Program-made: the position numbers and the translations under genes
The notes under the pieces: generated by a model
Told to the model about the DNA's origin: nothing
Database searches by the model: none
Seen by the model: the letters and a program-made list of their open reading frames with translations, nothing else
Assembly (NCBI GenBank): GCA_028289465.1
Contig: JANQPM010000052.1
Location: forward strand, 1 to 39,559
DNA from: Lysobacterales bacterium
GTDB taxonomy: Bacteria; Pseudomonadota; Gammaproteobacteria; Xanthomonadales; SZUA-36
Length of the DNA: 39,559 bases
Reading direction: 5' to 3'
Shown: piece by piece, positions 1 through 7,852 of the stretch
Layout of the letters: each line of letters starts with the position of its first letter
Position numbering within the stretch: the first letter of the stretch is position 1

Positions 1-126
1 AGCGAAACCGCCATCTGACTCCACCTGCACGCGCTTAACGGTTCCGTCAGAGGGCTTCTTCGCTATAGCGAAACCGCCATCTGACTCCACCTGCGCTACG
101 AAAGAAGCGGGCGCGAGACTCCTTTT
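1..126 (+). repeat. dispersed structured repeat (stem-variable module), two partial copies
   Basis: No gene is seen before position 263. The first 28 bases recur exactly at 67-94, a direct repeat with a 66 bp period. Between them lies a nested hairpin: outer arms GTCAGA (46-51) and TCTGAC (80-85), then GCTTC (54-58), an inner palindrome TTCGCTA/TAGCGAA (59-72) and ACCGCC (73-78). The right end (about 101-125) carries the GAAGCGGGCGCGAGACTCCTT-like segment that also occurs near 20500, 28135 and 39373. The reverse complement of 12541-12620 aligns over about 80 bases. The copy is probably cut by the window edge. Confidence 0.8.
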
Positions 127-262
127 ATCATTGGCAAGACCGGATCAAACTGTCGGTGCAAGATTGCTGCAGCGGCCGGGAAAAAGCGGTCATTTGCAGA
201 CCAAATTTGATACGATGATTGTCGTAATAATGGAATCCGGGAACGACGGGAGAAAGCGGGTT

Positions 263-1945
263 ATGCATAACAGGGACAGCCATACGATTGCCGCCATGCT
301 CTGCGTATTAGTGTTGCCGTTAACCGTATGGGCGGGCTCAGGAGACAGCGGTGTTCGGCTGCTGCACGAAGACCATAGTGTCGGCCAGCCGGTACAACAG
401 GGGTCCGGCCATGCCCACTGCGCGGTCGGCGTTGCCAACGGTTATGCCTGCACCAATATCGACCTGATGTCGCAGATGGATCTGGCCGATATCGGCGGCG
501 GTCAGAACGGCTCGGATAGCTGGGGCTGGAAAGATACGGCAACCGATAGCTACTACGCGATTATTACCCGGTCCAACGGCACTGCGTTTATCAACGTGAC
601 CGACCCGGAAAACCCGGTTTATCTCGGCAATCTGGCCACGGCCGGCGGCTCGGCCGGATGGCGGGATGTCAAAACCTATCAAAACCACGCCTTTATCGTG
701 GCCGACGGTGCTGCAAATAACAGCCATGGCATGCAGGTTTTCGACCTGACCCGACTGCGCGGCCAGACTGCCGCGCAGGAATTTACCGCCGATGTCCGCG
801 ATACGTCGTTCGGTAATGCGCACAATATCGCGATTAACGAAGCCACGGGCTTTGCCTACATCGTCGGTTCCGATCAGTGTGCCGGCGGCCTGCACATGAT
901 TGATATCCGCACGCCGAAGCAGCCCGTTTTCGCCGGCTGCTTCAGCGGCGACGGCTACACTCATGACGTGCAGTGCGTTAACTACCAGGGTCCGGACGCG
1001 GGCTTTCAGGGCCGGGAGGTTTGCTTCGCCAGCAACGAAGACACGTTGACCATTGTCGATGTCAGCGACAAACAGGCCCCGTTCCAGCTCGCCAAGATTG
1101 GCTACCCGAATGTCGGCTATACCCACCAAGGCTGGCTGACCGACGATCATCGCTACTTTATCCAGGGCGATGAGGTGGACGAACTCGCGTTCGGGCTGAA
1201 CACCAGAACCGTCATTTTCGATGTGACCTCTCTGCGCGCTCCGAGCCATGCCGGCGATCATATCGCGGCAACCTCGGTGATCGACCACAACTTGTATGTC
1301 AAAGACGGCTACGTTTACCAGGCAAACTACGAAGGCGGTATACGGATATTGAAAATTCTCGACGCGGCATCGGCCCGGCTGCAGGAAGTGGCGTTTTTCG
1401 ATACCGCACCCGATCAGGACACGCGCAATTTTGCCGGTTCCTGGAACGTCTATCCGTTCTTCGACAACAATATCATTTTGGCCAGCGACATTAACCGCGG
1501 CATGTTCGTACTGCGCGCCAATCTCGGCGGCGCTGTCAGCACCGGCATGCTGGATGGCACGATGAGCGGACAGTGGGTTGCAGCGGACATGCCGGACCAG
1601 GGCCTGATGCTGCTGGTCGATCAGAATGCGTCCGGCCGTTATGTCTTCTTTACTTGGTACACCTACAAGGACGGAGAGCCGTTTTGGCTGGTCGGCAATA
1701 CCTTCTATGAGCCTACCGCGACCAGCGTTGTGATCCCGGCGCTGCGACTTGAAGGCTTGTCCGCGTTTGACACCAGTGGCAGCCGGGCCAGCCGGACCGA
1801 TGTCGGGACGGTCGAAGTCGAAGTGGTCAGCTGCAATGAGATTCGCGTTCGCTACGACCTTGACCAGCTGGGCAGCGGCGACATTCCGATGACCCGTCTG
1901 GTCGGCGTGGAGAGCCATGCCTGCCTGGCCGGCGATGCCGGATAG
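263..1945 (+). CDS. secreted LVIVD-repeat (choice-of-anchor B type) protein
   Basis: A predicted secreted protein of about 560 residues. I chose the ATG at 263 because it places a signal peptide at the N terminus: a basic start, a hydrophobic run (AAMLCVLVLPLTVWA) and a likely cleavage after VWAG. In-frame starts at 131 (TTG), 212 and 230 are possible but add a long polar leader. The body carries repeated 'h-x-V-x-D-x-x-x-P' units, for example INVTDPENPVYLG, VDVSDKQAPFQ and FDVTSLRAP. This is the LVIVD/choice-of-anchor B pattern, probably a beta-propeller. The last roughly 110 residues form a separate domain (GQWVAADMPDQGLMLLVD, then FTWYTYKDGEPFWLVG) that I recall from exported proteins of related gammaproteobacteria. 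The substrate is unknown. The glutamine amidotransferase follows after 6 bp but is functionally unrelated. Confidence 0.75.
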   Translation: MHNRDSHTIAAMLCVLVLPLTVWAGSGDSGVRLLHEDHSVGQPVQQGSGHAHCAVGVANGYACTNIDLMSQMDLADIGGGQNGSDSWGWKDTATDSYYAIITRSNGTAFINVTDPENPVYLGNLATAGGSAGWRDVKTYQNHAFIVADGAANNSHGMQVFDLTRLRGQTAAQEFTADVRDTSFGNAHNIAINEATGFAYIVGSDQCAGGLHMIDIRTPKQPVFAGCFSGDGYTHDVQCVNYQGPDAGFQGREVCFASNEDTLTIVDVSDKQAPFQLAKIGYPNVGYTHQGWLTDDHRYFIQGDEVDELAFGLNTRTVIFDVTSLRAPSHAGDHIAATSVIDHNLYVKDGYVYQANYEGGIRILKILDAASARLQEVAFFDTAPDQDTRNFAGSWNVYPFFDNNIILASDINRGMFVLRANLGGAVSTGMLDGTMSGQWVAADMPDQGLMLLVDQNASGRYVFFTWYTYKDGEPFWLVGNTFYEPTATSVVIPALRLEGLSAFDTSGSRASRTDVGTVEVEVVSCNEIRVRYDLDQLGSGDIPMTRLVGVESHACLAGDAG

Positions 1946-1951
1946 TATCTG

Positions 1952-2680
1952 TTGGCCAGGCCGTTTCTGATTCTGAAGACCGGCAGCACGATTGAGCCGC
2001 TGCGCGACGCCGGTGATTTCGAACACTGGTTTATCGCCGGTCTGGCCACCGAACACCCGGTCGAAGTACACGATGCGGTTCGGCGACCGCCACCCTCGGG
2101 CCGCGGATTTGCCGGCATTATCGTCACCGGATCGGCCGCAATGGTTTCTGACCGCGAGGCCTGGAGCGAGGATGCGGCCAAATGGCTCGCGCACCAGGTC
2201 CACCGGCAGATTCCGGTGCTCGGGGTCTGCTACGGACATCAGTTGCTGGCGCATGCGCTCGGCGGCAAGGTCGGCGCCAATCCGGCCGGCCGGCAAATCG
2301 GCACGCAGCCGATTCAGCGCCTGCCGGCAGCACACAGCGATCCGTTGATGGCCGCGCTGCCCGGGGCGTTCTATGCGCAGACCACCCACCTGGAAAACGT
2401 ACACCGGCTGCCCCCCGGCGCGGTCCGTCTGGCGCACTCGCCAAAAGACGCCAACCATGCATTTCGTTTCGGCCAGCAGGCCTGGGGGCTGCAGTTCCAT
2501 CCGGAATTCGATGCCATGGTCATGCGCGAATATCTTCAAGCTCGCCGATCGGCCATCGTCGAAGAGGGTCTGGACCACCAGCGGCTTCTGGCCGGGGTGA
2601 AGGAAACGCCGATCGCATTCGGTTTAATCAAACGCTTTGGTCTGCTGGCGCTGGCGCATAGCCGCCAAAGTGCCGCCTGA
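1952..2680 (+). CDS. class I glutamine amidotransferase-like protein
   Basis: A 242-residue stand-alone class I GATase of the GMP-synthase-like group, which hydrolyses glutamine to supply ammonia. The nucleophile elbow GVCYGHQLLAHALGG puts the catalytic Cys at about residue 93. The His-Glu pair is in LQFHPEF (His183, Glu185), so the triad is complete. There is no synthetase domain, so the ammonia acceptor is unknown; such stand-alone proteins are often poorly characterised. The start is a TTG at 1952, only 6 bp after the previous stop. The N-terminal MARPFLILKTGST matches the first strand of the fold, which supports that start despite the rare codon. Confidence 0.85.
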   Translation: MARPFLILKTGSTIEPLRDAGDFEHWFIAGLATEHPVEVHDAVRRPPPSGRGFAGIIVTGSAAMVSDREAWSEDAAKWLAHQVHRQIPVLGVCYGHQLLAHALGGKVGANPAGRQIGTQPIQRLPAAHSDPLMAALPGAFYAQTTHLENVHRLPPGAVRLAHSPKDANHAFRFGQQAWGLQFHPEFDAMVMREYLQARRSAIVEEGLDHQRLLAGVKETPIAFGLIKRFGLLALAHSRQSAA

Positions 2681-2708
2681 AGCGCGCCGGCTGAAGAGTC
2701 TCGCTTGA

Positions 2709-3284
2709 TTAGCGCCGGCGCCGGCGCACGAGACGCTCCAGCGGCAAAAAGAACACCGCATATACCAGCGCGTATAACAACAGCGGCGGCACGGTCACCG
2801 ACTTCACAGCGGCCAGCGCAAAAATCAAAAAGTGCATGCGGATCACATTTTTATAGGCGTAGCCGGGACCGAAACGCCTCGGCTGGTGCCGAATATTCAG
2901 CTGCGGCCAGCGCAATGCGAACGCGGCAATCAGGAACGGCCAGTAATCCCGAAACAGAACGGGAAACACGCCCGATGGCCACAGGGATTCGTCAACCAGC
3001 GGCGAAAAACTGTTCAGAAACATGCCCTGAACATAGTGGAAGATACCGAAGTGCAGGCTGAAAAACGCCAGCGTTAACAGGCTGCTCCCGAGAGCCGCAA
3101 ACGGATGCCTGCCACCGGCCACGCGCCGGGTAAATCGCTTATAGAGCTGGGTGACGATAATGGCATAGCCGACCACCAGGCTGGACAGCCACAGACTCCA
3201 TACCAGGTCCCTGGCCTGCCAGCCAAAACGCCAGGCCATCAGGACCGTGGCGCCGAATAGAAAAAGCTCCAGCCATAAAGGCAT
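2709..3284 (-). CDS. DUF6498-like integral membrane protein
   Basis: A membrane protein of about 191 residues with several hydrophobic helices (LWLELFLFGATVLMAW, LVVGYAIIVTQLY, SSLLTLAFFSLHFGIFH, YWPFLIAAFAL, FLIFALAAVKSV, LLLYALVYAVFF) and a basic tail ending in RRRRR. The layout resembles DUF6498 proteins, whose function is unknown to me. I prefer the ATG at 3284 because it leads directly into the first helix. An ATG at 3338 would add 18 residues and overlap the start of the divergent GST gene. It runs toward the glutamine amidotransferase, with 28 bp between their stops. Confidence 0.7.
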   Translation of the reverse strand: MPLWLELFLFGATVLMAWRFGWQARDLVWSLWLSSLVVGYAIIVTQLYKRFTRRVAGGRHPFAALGSSLLTLAFFSLHFGIFHYVQGMFLNSFSPLVDESLWPSGVFPVLFRDYWPFLIAAFALRWPQLNIRHQPRRFGPGYAYKNVIRMHFLIFALAAVKSVTVPPLLLYALVYAVFFLPLERLVRRRRR

Positions 3285-3336
3285 AGTATGATGCGGTGTT
3301 ATCGACCGCAGCTCGTTTTCAAAAGAGGCTTTGTCC

Positions 3337-4035
3337 ATGGTTACGCTCTATCAATTCAAGCCCGGTATGGGCCTGCCCAATCTCAGCCCGTTTTGCATGA
3401 AGGCCGAGACCTTTTTACGCATGGCCGGAATTGACTATGAAACCAAGATTATCACCGATCCGCGAAAAATGCCGAAGAGCAAATGTCCGGTCATTCGGCA
3501 CGGCGATGCGATGATTCCGGATTCCGCGTTTATCATCGAATATCTCAAACAGCATTTTCCGGTATCGCTGGACGACGGCCTGAGTACCCGGGAACTTGCG
3601 GCCGCGCATGCGTTTGAACGCCTGTTGGACGAGCGCTACTACTGGGCTGTGGTCTACAGCCGCTGGGTGGATCCGGCCGGCTGGTCGACGATCAAGCAGT
3701 TTTGGTTCGGCGGTCTGCCGTGGCCGATGAAGCACCTGGTGCCGAATATGCTGCAAAAGAAGCTGATCAACGGCATGTACTCGCACGGTATCGGCCGCCA
3801 TACGCCGGAAGAGATTTATCAACTGGCCGACCAGGACTTGCAGGCGGTTTCAGATTTTCTCGGCGACAAGCCGTACTTTATGGGCGAAGCTCCGCGTAGC
3901 GTCGATGCGACCGTCTACGCATTTATGGCGAACACCTTCCATATACCGCTGGAAACGCCGCTGCAGGCATTGACAACGAAATACCCCAATATCGGCGCCT
4001 ACTGCGACCGCATGAAAGCCCGGTATTTTCCGTAA
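3337..4035 (+). CDS. metaxin-like glutathione S-transferase family protein
   Basis: A 232-residue cytosolic GST-fold protein. The N-terminal thioredoxin-like half contains PNLSPFCMKAETFLRMAGI, with Ser/Cys where GSTs place the glutathione-activating residue, and the cis-Pro region KCPVIRHGD followed by PDSAFIIEYL. The C-terminal helical half (YYWAVVYSRWVDPAGW, then DKPYFMGEAPRSVDATVYAF) is the pattern of the metaxin/Failed-axon-connections group of GSTs. The exact substrate is unknown. The ATG at 3337 is chosen because AGAGG lies about 8 bases upstream; a TTG at 3331 is in frame but less likely. It is divergent from the DUF6498-like gene. The downstream gap is filled with repeats rather than another gene. 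Confidence 0.8.
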   Translation: MVTLYQFKPGMGLPNLSPFCMKAETFLRMAGIDYETKIITDPRKMPKSKCPVIRHGDAMIPDSAFIIEYLKQHFPVSLDDGLSTRELAAAHAFERLLDERYYWAVVYSRWVDPAGWSTIKQFWFGGLPWPMKHLVPNMLQKKLINGMYSHGIGRHTPEEIYQLADQDLQAVSDFLGDKPYFMGEAPRSVDATVYAFMANTFHIPLETPLQALTTKYPNIGAYCDRMKARYFP

Positions 4036-4076
4036 GCAAAACCCCGGCCACAGGCTGAGGCTTAAGTTAAGGGGTG

Positions 4077-4101
4077 ATGCCTTCTGGCGCAGCCAATAAG
4101 C
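4077..4101 (+). repeat. tail fragment of the dispersed repeat
   Basis: This 25-base stretch (GCCTTCTGGCGCAGCC core) matches 12597-12620 and 25078-25100, where it ends the stem-variable module. As at 25.1 kb, a REPIN-like element begins a few bases after it, so the two modules sit side by side in the same order at both loci. Only the tail is recognisable here. Confidence 0.65.
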
Positions 4102-4106
4102 ACGTA

Positions 4107-4212
4107 TGCAGGAGCGCCTTTAGGCGCGAATGTCTTTGGCTTGACGAAGGTTCCGGGTAACGATAGACACGTTACGATAAACCTGGAGCGCGCCTAAAGG
4201 CGCTGCTACATG
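4107..4212. repeat. REPIN-like element: two inverted REP sequences
   Basis: A REP-type palindrome, TGCAGGAGCGCCTTTAGGCG (from 4107), is followed 55 bases later by an inverted partner (4185-4212; reverse complement contains TAGCAGCGCCTTTAGGCG). Each has the inner stem GCGCC-TTTA-GGCGC. The spacer (GTTTATCG and CCTTCGTCA on the minus strand) is related to the spacer of the element at 25105-25194. REPs in inverted pairs are well known in Pseudomonas, enteric bacteria and xanthomonads, where RAYT transposases are thought to spread them. No RAYT gene is present in this window. Confidence 0.8.
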
Positions 4213-4232
4213 CATTCAAACCCTGAAACTCC

Positions 4233-4285
4233 CGTAACTAACGGCGCCCGCTCCGGCGATCCGCCTGCGGCTCTCAGGCGGAGAC
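4233..4285 (+). repeat. GC-rich hairpin module of the dispersed repeat
   Basis: The core GGCGCCCGCTCCGGCG followed by CCGCCTGCGGCTC matches 25229-25276 and, in reverse orientation, 20327-20375 and 28104-28154. Several copies can fold as CCCGC-loop-GCGGG; this copy has a partly degraded right arm. It fills the rest of the gap between the GST and NfeD genes. No coding potential is apparent in 4036-4294. Confidence 0.65.
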
Positions 4286-4294
4286 AAGCGGGTG

Positions 4295-4741
4295 CTACGG
4301 TGCCGTTTCGACAACAAACACCACGCCGTCCACGTCGGCTACGCGGATCCTGGTGCCGACCGGCAGATCCGGCCCTTTCACCCGCCAGGTTGAGTCATCG
4401 ACCGTGACTTTGCCGACCCCGTTCTCAATCGGGTGTTGCAGCGTAAACGTTCGGCCGACATATTGGTGACCGCGGCGGTTCAGAGTGGGCTGGTCGGAAA
4501 CCGGTGGGTGCTTTTCCCGGTAGCGACGCCAGACCAGGGTCGCGATGATGGACAGCACCGCAAACAGCACCAGTTGCAATTCCAGCGGCATGCCCGGCAT
4601 TACCAGCAGCAGCAGACCGACCAGCGCCGCGGCAATGCCCATCCACAGAAAGTAAAAAGCCGGCGCCGACAGCTCGACGATCAATAACAGGCCGGCCAGT
4701 ATCCACCAATGCCAAAATACCACTTGATCAAGCCAGTTCAT
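4295..4741 (-). CDS. NfeD family membrane protein
   Basis: A 148-residue NfeD1b/YbbK-type protein. It has an N-terminal helix (VVFWHWWILAGLLLIVELSA), a tight hairpin of two more helices (FYFLWMGIAAALVGLLLLV and LQLVLFAVLSIIATLVW) and a C-terminal OB-fold (GRTFTLQHPIENGVGKVTV, VGTRIRVADVDGVVFVV). NfeD proteins partner SPFH proteins in membrane microdomains, and the gene directly upstream is such a protein. ATG 4741 is preceded by AAGGAG, which overlaps the qmcA stop region, so translation is probably coupled. A TTG two codons upstream is unlikely to be the start. Confidence 0.88.
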   Translation of the reverse strand: MNWLDQVVFWHWWILAGLLLIVELSAPAFYFLWMGIAAALVGLLLLVMPGMPLELQLVLFAVLSIIATLVWRRYREKHPPVSDQPTLNRRGHQYVGRTFTLQHPIENGVGKVTVDDSTWRVKGPDLPVGTRIRVADVDGVVFVVETAP

Positions 4742-4751
4742 CGTCAACTCC

Positions 4752-5696
4752 TTATCTCTGATCCCGGCCCGACTGTTGATTCCGGCTCAGGGCTTCTTTC
4801 GCCATATCCGCAATACCCGCGAGGCTGCCGATTACGCCGGTGGCCTCCATCGGCAGCAGCAGCGTTTTCTGGTTCTGGCTGGTTGCGAATTCCTTCAGTG
4901 CCTCGACATATTTTTGCGCGACAAAATAGTTGATTGCCTGCAGATCGCCCTTGGCGATAGCCTGTGAGACCATATCGGTTGCCCGGGCTTCCGCCTCGGC
5001 CAGCCGTTCCCGGGCTTCCGCCTCGCGGTACGCTGCCTCTTTCTCGCCTTCGGCTTCCAGAATCGCAGCCTGCTTGTCGCCCTCGGCGCGCAGAATTTCA
5101 GACTGGCGCTGGCCTTCGGCTTCGAGAATCGCGGCGCGCTTTTCGCGTTCGGCCTTCATCTGCCGGGCCATCGCATCCACCAGGTCCATCGGCGGGCTGA
5201 TGTCCTTGATTTCGATACGGGTAACTTTCACGCCCCACGGGGTGGTCGCCTCATCGACCACGGCCAGCAGACGGGCATTGATATCGTCACGTTTTGACAG
5301 GGCATCGTCCAGATCCAGGGAACCGAGCACGGTACGGATATTGGTCATGGTCAGGTTCAGTATCGCATGCTCGAGCCGGTAGACTTCATAAGCGGCCTTG
5401 GCGGCATCCAGTACCTGGAAAAAAACCACACCGTCAACGGTCATCACCGCGTTGTCCTTGGAAATGACTTCCTGGGAAGGCACGTCCAGCACCCGCTCCA
5501 TCATGTTTACCTTGTGGCCGACGCGAAACCACAGCGGCACGATGAAATGGAAGCCCGGCGAAAAGGTGTTGACGTATTTGCCGAAGCGCTCAATGGTGTA
5601 CTCATAACCCTGGCGCACAATGACAACCGCGGATTTGAGGAAAATAAACCCGAAAATGACGACAACAATCGTCGTAATCAGAGAACTGTTGAACAT
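4752..5696 (-). CDS. qmcA: SPFH (stomatin/prohibitin) protein, QmcA family
   Basis: A 314-residue membrane-anchored SPFH protein. A single N-terminal helix (LITTIVVVIFGFIFLKSAVVI) is followed by the band-7 domain (EYTIERFGKYVNTFSPGFHF, then DVPSQEVISKDNAVMTVDGV). A long Ala/Glu-rich coiled coil follows (EKRAAILEAEGQRQSEILRA and similar), then a short oligomerisation tail. These proteins form large ring- or cage-like oligomers in the inner membrane and are linked to membrane quality control and FtsH regulation. It is first in a two-gene operon with NfeD (10 bp gap). The ATG at 5696 has GAGGGG upstream. The length matches the family. Confidence 0.9.
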   Translation of the reverse strand: MFNSSLITTIVVVIFGFIFLKSAVVIVRQGYEYTIERFGKYVNTFSPGFHFIVPLWFRVGHKVNMMERVLDVPSQEVISKDNAVMTVDGVVFFQVLDAAKAAYEVYRLEHAILNLTMTNIRTVLGSLDLDDALSKRDDINARLLAVVDEATTPWGVKVTRIEIKDISPPMDLVDAMARQMKAEREKRAAILEAEGQRQSEILRAEGDKQAAILEAEGEKEAAYREAEARERLAEAEARATDMVSQAIAKGDLQAINYFVAQKYVEALKEFATSQNQKTLLLPMEATGVIGSLAGIADMAKEALSRNQQSGRDQR

Positions 5697-6023
5697 ATCA
5701 ATCCCCTCACGGATAGCGAAAGAGTAATGCGGCGAAGCAGCCGCTGTCCTGAATAAAATAGAGCAATACGAAGACTAAGTGAAGAAAATGACGCTCCTAA
5801 AAAATGCTGAAACCAAAAAACTTTCTCCCAAGGCATAAGGTAAGGGCGAAGGGAGGTGTTCGTCATGAGCCAGAAGTCATTAGTAGGAGTGTTCTCGGGG
5901 CTTCGTTCGCCTGCGGCAAAAGCACGTCCGTGCGGGCGCGGCATCGGGTTTTGCGTTGTTGTGCTTTTGCGGTGGCGTTATCGGGATGGTTCCGGTCCGG
6001 GCTGGCGGGGTATAGTTAGGCTT
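5697..6023. other. gap between qmcA and cmoA, AT-rich leader with tiny ORFs
   Basis: The segment at about 5745-5835 is clearly more AT-rich than its surroundings and probably holds the divergent promoters. On the plus strand a 16-codon frame starts at 5789 and ends before a strong Shine-Dalgarno sequence (GGGAGGTG, about 5850), which precedes an ATG at 5865. That frame starts MSQKSLVGVFSG and runs open into cmoA, but it then turns into low-complexity, unlikely protein. It could be a 53-residue N-terminal extension of CmoA, a leader, or the stump of a lost gene. A hairpin GCGGC-GAAGCA-GCCGC lies at about 5730-5745. Confidence 0.45.
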
Positions 6024-6752
6024 ATGAGTGAGCGTGACGATATTTATTCAGGCAATCCCGGAGAAGTCGGGGATTTTCGGTTTGATGAGCGGGTGGTCAA
6101 GGTTTTTCCGGATATGATCAGTCGGTCGGTTCCGGGGTACGGCCTGATGGTTCCGCTGATCGGGCTGCTCGCGCGGCGGTTTGTACAGCCCGGCAGCAAT
6201 GTTTACGATCTGGGCTGCTCCCTGGGCGCGGCAACATTGGCGATGCGCCGGGCCATTGCGTATGACGATGTACAGATCGTCGCAGTCGATGTGTCGCAGG
6301 CCATGGTCAAACGCTGCTGCGAAATCGTCGCGGAAGACAATTCACGGGTGCCGGTCAGCGTGTCGCTCGGCGATGTGCGTGATGCCGATATCGACAATGC
6401 TAGCGTTATCGTGCTGAATTTCACGCTGCAGTTTCTGGCGCCGGCGGAGCGTCAGGCGTTGATCAGTCGCCTGTACCAGGGGCTGAATGCCGGCGGCGCG
6501 CTGATTCTGTCCGAGAAGCTGCACTTCGAGGACGCGGCCGAGCAGCAATTGCAGACCGACTGGCACCACGATTTCAAACGCAGCCAGGGGTATTCCGACC
6601 TGGAAATCGCACGAAAAAGAACGGCGCTGGAAAACGTGATGGTTACCGATAGTCAGGCCGAACACCGGCAACGGCTGGCGAAGGCCGGTTTCGAACAGGT
6701 GTATTGCTGGTTTCGCTGTTTCAGCTTCGCCTCGCTGATCGCCATTAAATAG
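6024..6752 (+). CDS. cmoA: carboxy-S-adenosyl-L-methionine synthase CmoA
   Basis: A 242-residue class I methyltransferase-fold enzyme that converts SAM and prephenate into carboxy-SAM, the donor used by CmoB. Signature stretches include DERVVKVFPDMISRSVPGYG near the N terminus, the cofactor loop YDLGCSLGAATLAMRR, VLNFTLQFLAPAERQALI, LILSEKLHFED and HHDFKRSQGYSDLEI. Family members normally begin with a short leader like MSERDDIYSG, so I take ATG 6024, although the frame is open upstream to a well-placed Shine-Dalgarno and ATG at 5865. cmoB follows after 2 bp, so the two are translated together. Confidence 0.95.
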   Translation: MSERDDIYSGNPGEVGDFRFDERVVKVFPDMISRSVPGYGLMVPLIGLLARRFVQPGSNVYDLGCSLGAATLAMRRAIAYDDVQIVAVDVSQAMVKRCCEIVAEDNSRVPVSVSLGDVRDADIDNASVIVLNFTLQFLAPAERQALISRLYQGLNAGGALILSEKLHFEDAAEQQLQTDWHHDFKRSQGYSDLEIARKRTALENVMVTDSQAEHRQRLAKAGFEQVYCWFRCFSFASLIAIK

Positions 6753-6754
6753 GC

Positions 6755-7732
6755 ATGGTAAAAAACAGGGTGATCGGCGAGGCTTACCGCGGCCTGTATG
6801 CCCGCTTGAAGCGCCTGCCCGGACTGCAGGCCTGGGCGGAAACCCTGCGGTCCGAGATCGGCGATTACTTTGAAAACCCCGGGCATGGCGATTTTGAGCG
6901 CTGGGCCAGAGTGCTTTCCGAACTGCCGGCGGTCGAACCGGCCGCCGAACTGACACGCAACATACCCATTCTTGGCCGGCCGGTTGCCGACCCGGAAGCG
7001 CTGCGCGATTTGCTGATGCAGCTTCACCCGTGGCGCAAAGGGCCGCTGAATCTGGCCGGTGTAGCCATTGATACCGAATGGCGCTCGGATTGGAAGTGGC
7101 AGCGCGTTCGGGATCACCTGGATCTCGGCGGGCATACGGTACTGGATATCGGTGCCGGCAACGGTTATTTCGGCTGGCGCATGCTCGGCGCCGGCGCCGA
7201 ATGCGTGGTCGGCATCGACCCGACCCTGGTTTTCGTGATGCAGTGGCTGGCCTGCCGGCATTTCGCCGGTGATTCGCCGAACTATCTGCTGCCGCTCAGA
7301 CTGGAAGACCTGCCGCGGAATCTGGGCGGGTTCGATACCGTGTTCTCGATGGGCGTGCTGTATCACCGGCGCCATCCGATAGCGCATCTGGAACGGTTGA
7401 AAACGCTGGTAAAGCCGGGCGGCCAGGTGGTGCTGGAAACCCTGGTCACGGACGGCGACCGGCAGACCGTGCTGGTGCCGGAGGGCCGCTACGCCCGTAT
7501 GCGGAATGTCTGGTTTATCCCATCGGTCGCCGCGCTGGAGACCTGGCTGGCCAAGGTCGGTTTCGCGGACGCTCGCCTGTTGGACGTCTCGGCAACCACG
7601 GTCGACGAACAGCGCAGCACGTCCTGGATGCCGTTCGAATCGCTTGCCGAATGCCTGGACCCTGACCGGCCGGACCGCACGGTTGAAGGCCTGCCCGCCC
7701 CGGTCCGTGCGGCCTGGCTGATCAGCACGTAG
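6755..7732 (+). CDS. cmoB: tRNA U34 carboxymethyltransferase CmoB
   Basis: A 325-residue enzyme that transfers a carboxymethyl group from carboxy-SAM to 5-hydroxyuridine at the wobble position of tRNAs, giving cmo5U34. The N-terminal helical region contains RKGPLNLAGVAIDTEWRSDW. The Rossmann core has LDIGAGNGYFGWRMLGAGA, then GIDPTLVF and FSMGVLYHRRHPIAHL. The C-terminal part has LVPEGRYARMRNVWFIPS, typical of CmoB. ATG 6755 lies 2 bp after the cmoA stop with little Shine-Dalgarno of its own, suggesting translational coupling. Length and domain order are normal. Confidence 0.95.
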   Translation: MVKNRVIGEAYRGLYARLKRLPGLQAWAETLRSEIGDYFENPGHGDFERWARVLSELPAVEPAAELTRNIPILGRPVADPEALRDLLMQLHPWRKGPLNLAGVAIDTEWRSDWKWQRVRDHLDLGGHTVLDIGAGNGYFGWRMLGAGAECVVGIDPTLVFVMQWLACRHFAGDSPNYLLPLRLEDLPRNLGGFDTVFSMGVLYHRRHPIAHLERLKTLVKPGGQVVLETLVTDGDRQTVLVPEGRYARMRNVWFIPSVAALETWLAKVGFADARLLDVSATTVDEQRSTSWMPFESLAECLDPDRPDRTVEGLPAPVRAAWLIST

Positions 7733-7852
7733 CAGCACAGGAGCCGCCGCCGCGGGCGCTGTTAGTCATGGGAGCCGGACGCAAGTGCTGACGCGGGCGA
7801 AAGACGCCTTAAATGGTTCTGTTCCGATTGACAACGCCGCGCGAATCGGTGC

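Noticed and set aside
1..126. CRISPR array because of the exact 28-base repeat
   Set aside because: Only two copies are present, the spacing of 66 is odd, and related copies lie scattered in single gaps across the window.
338..2578. Very long open frame on the minus strand opposite the LVIVD protein and amidotransferase genes
   Set aside because: It is a mirror of two real genes in GC-rich DNA. The translation has no recognisable domain, while the plus-strand proteins show clear motifs.
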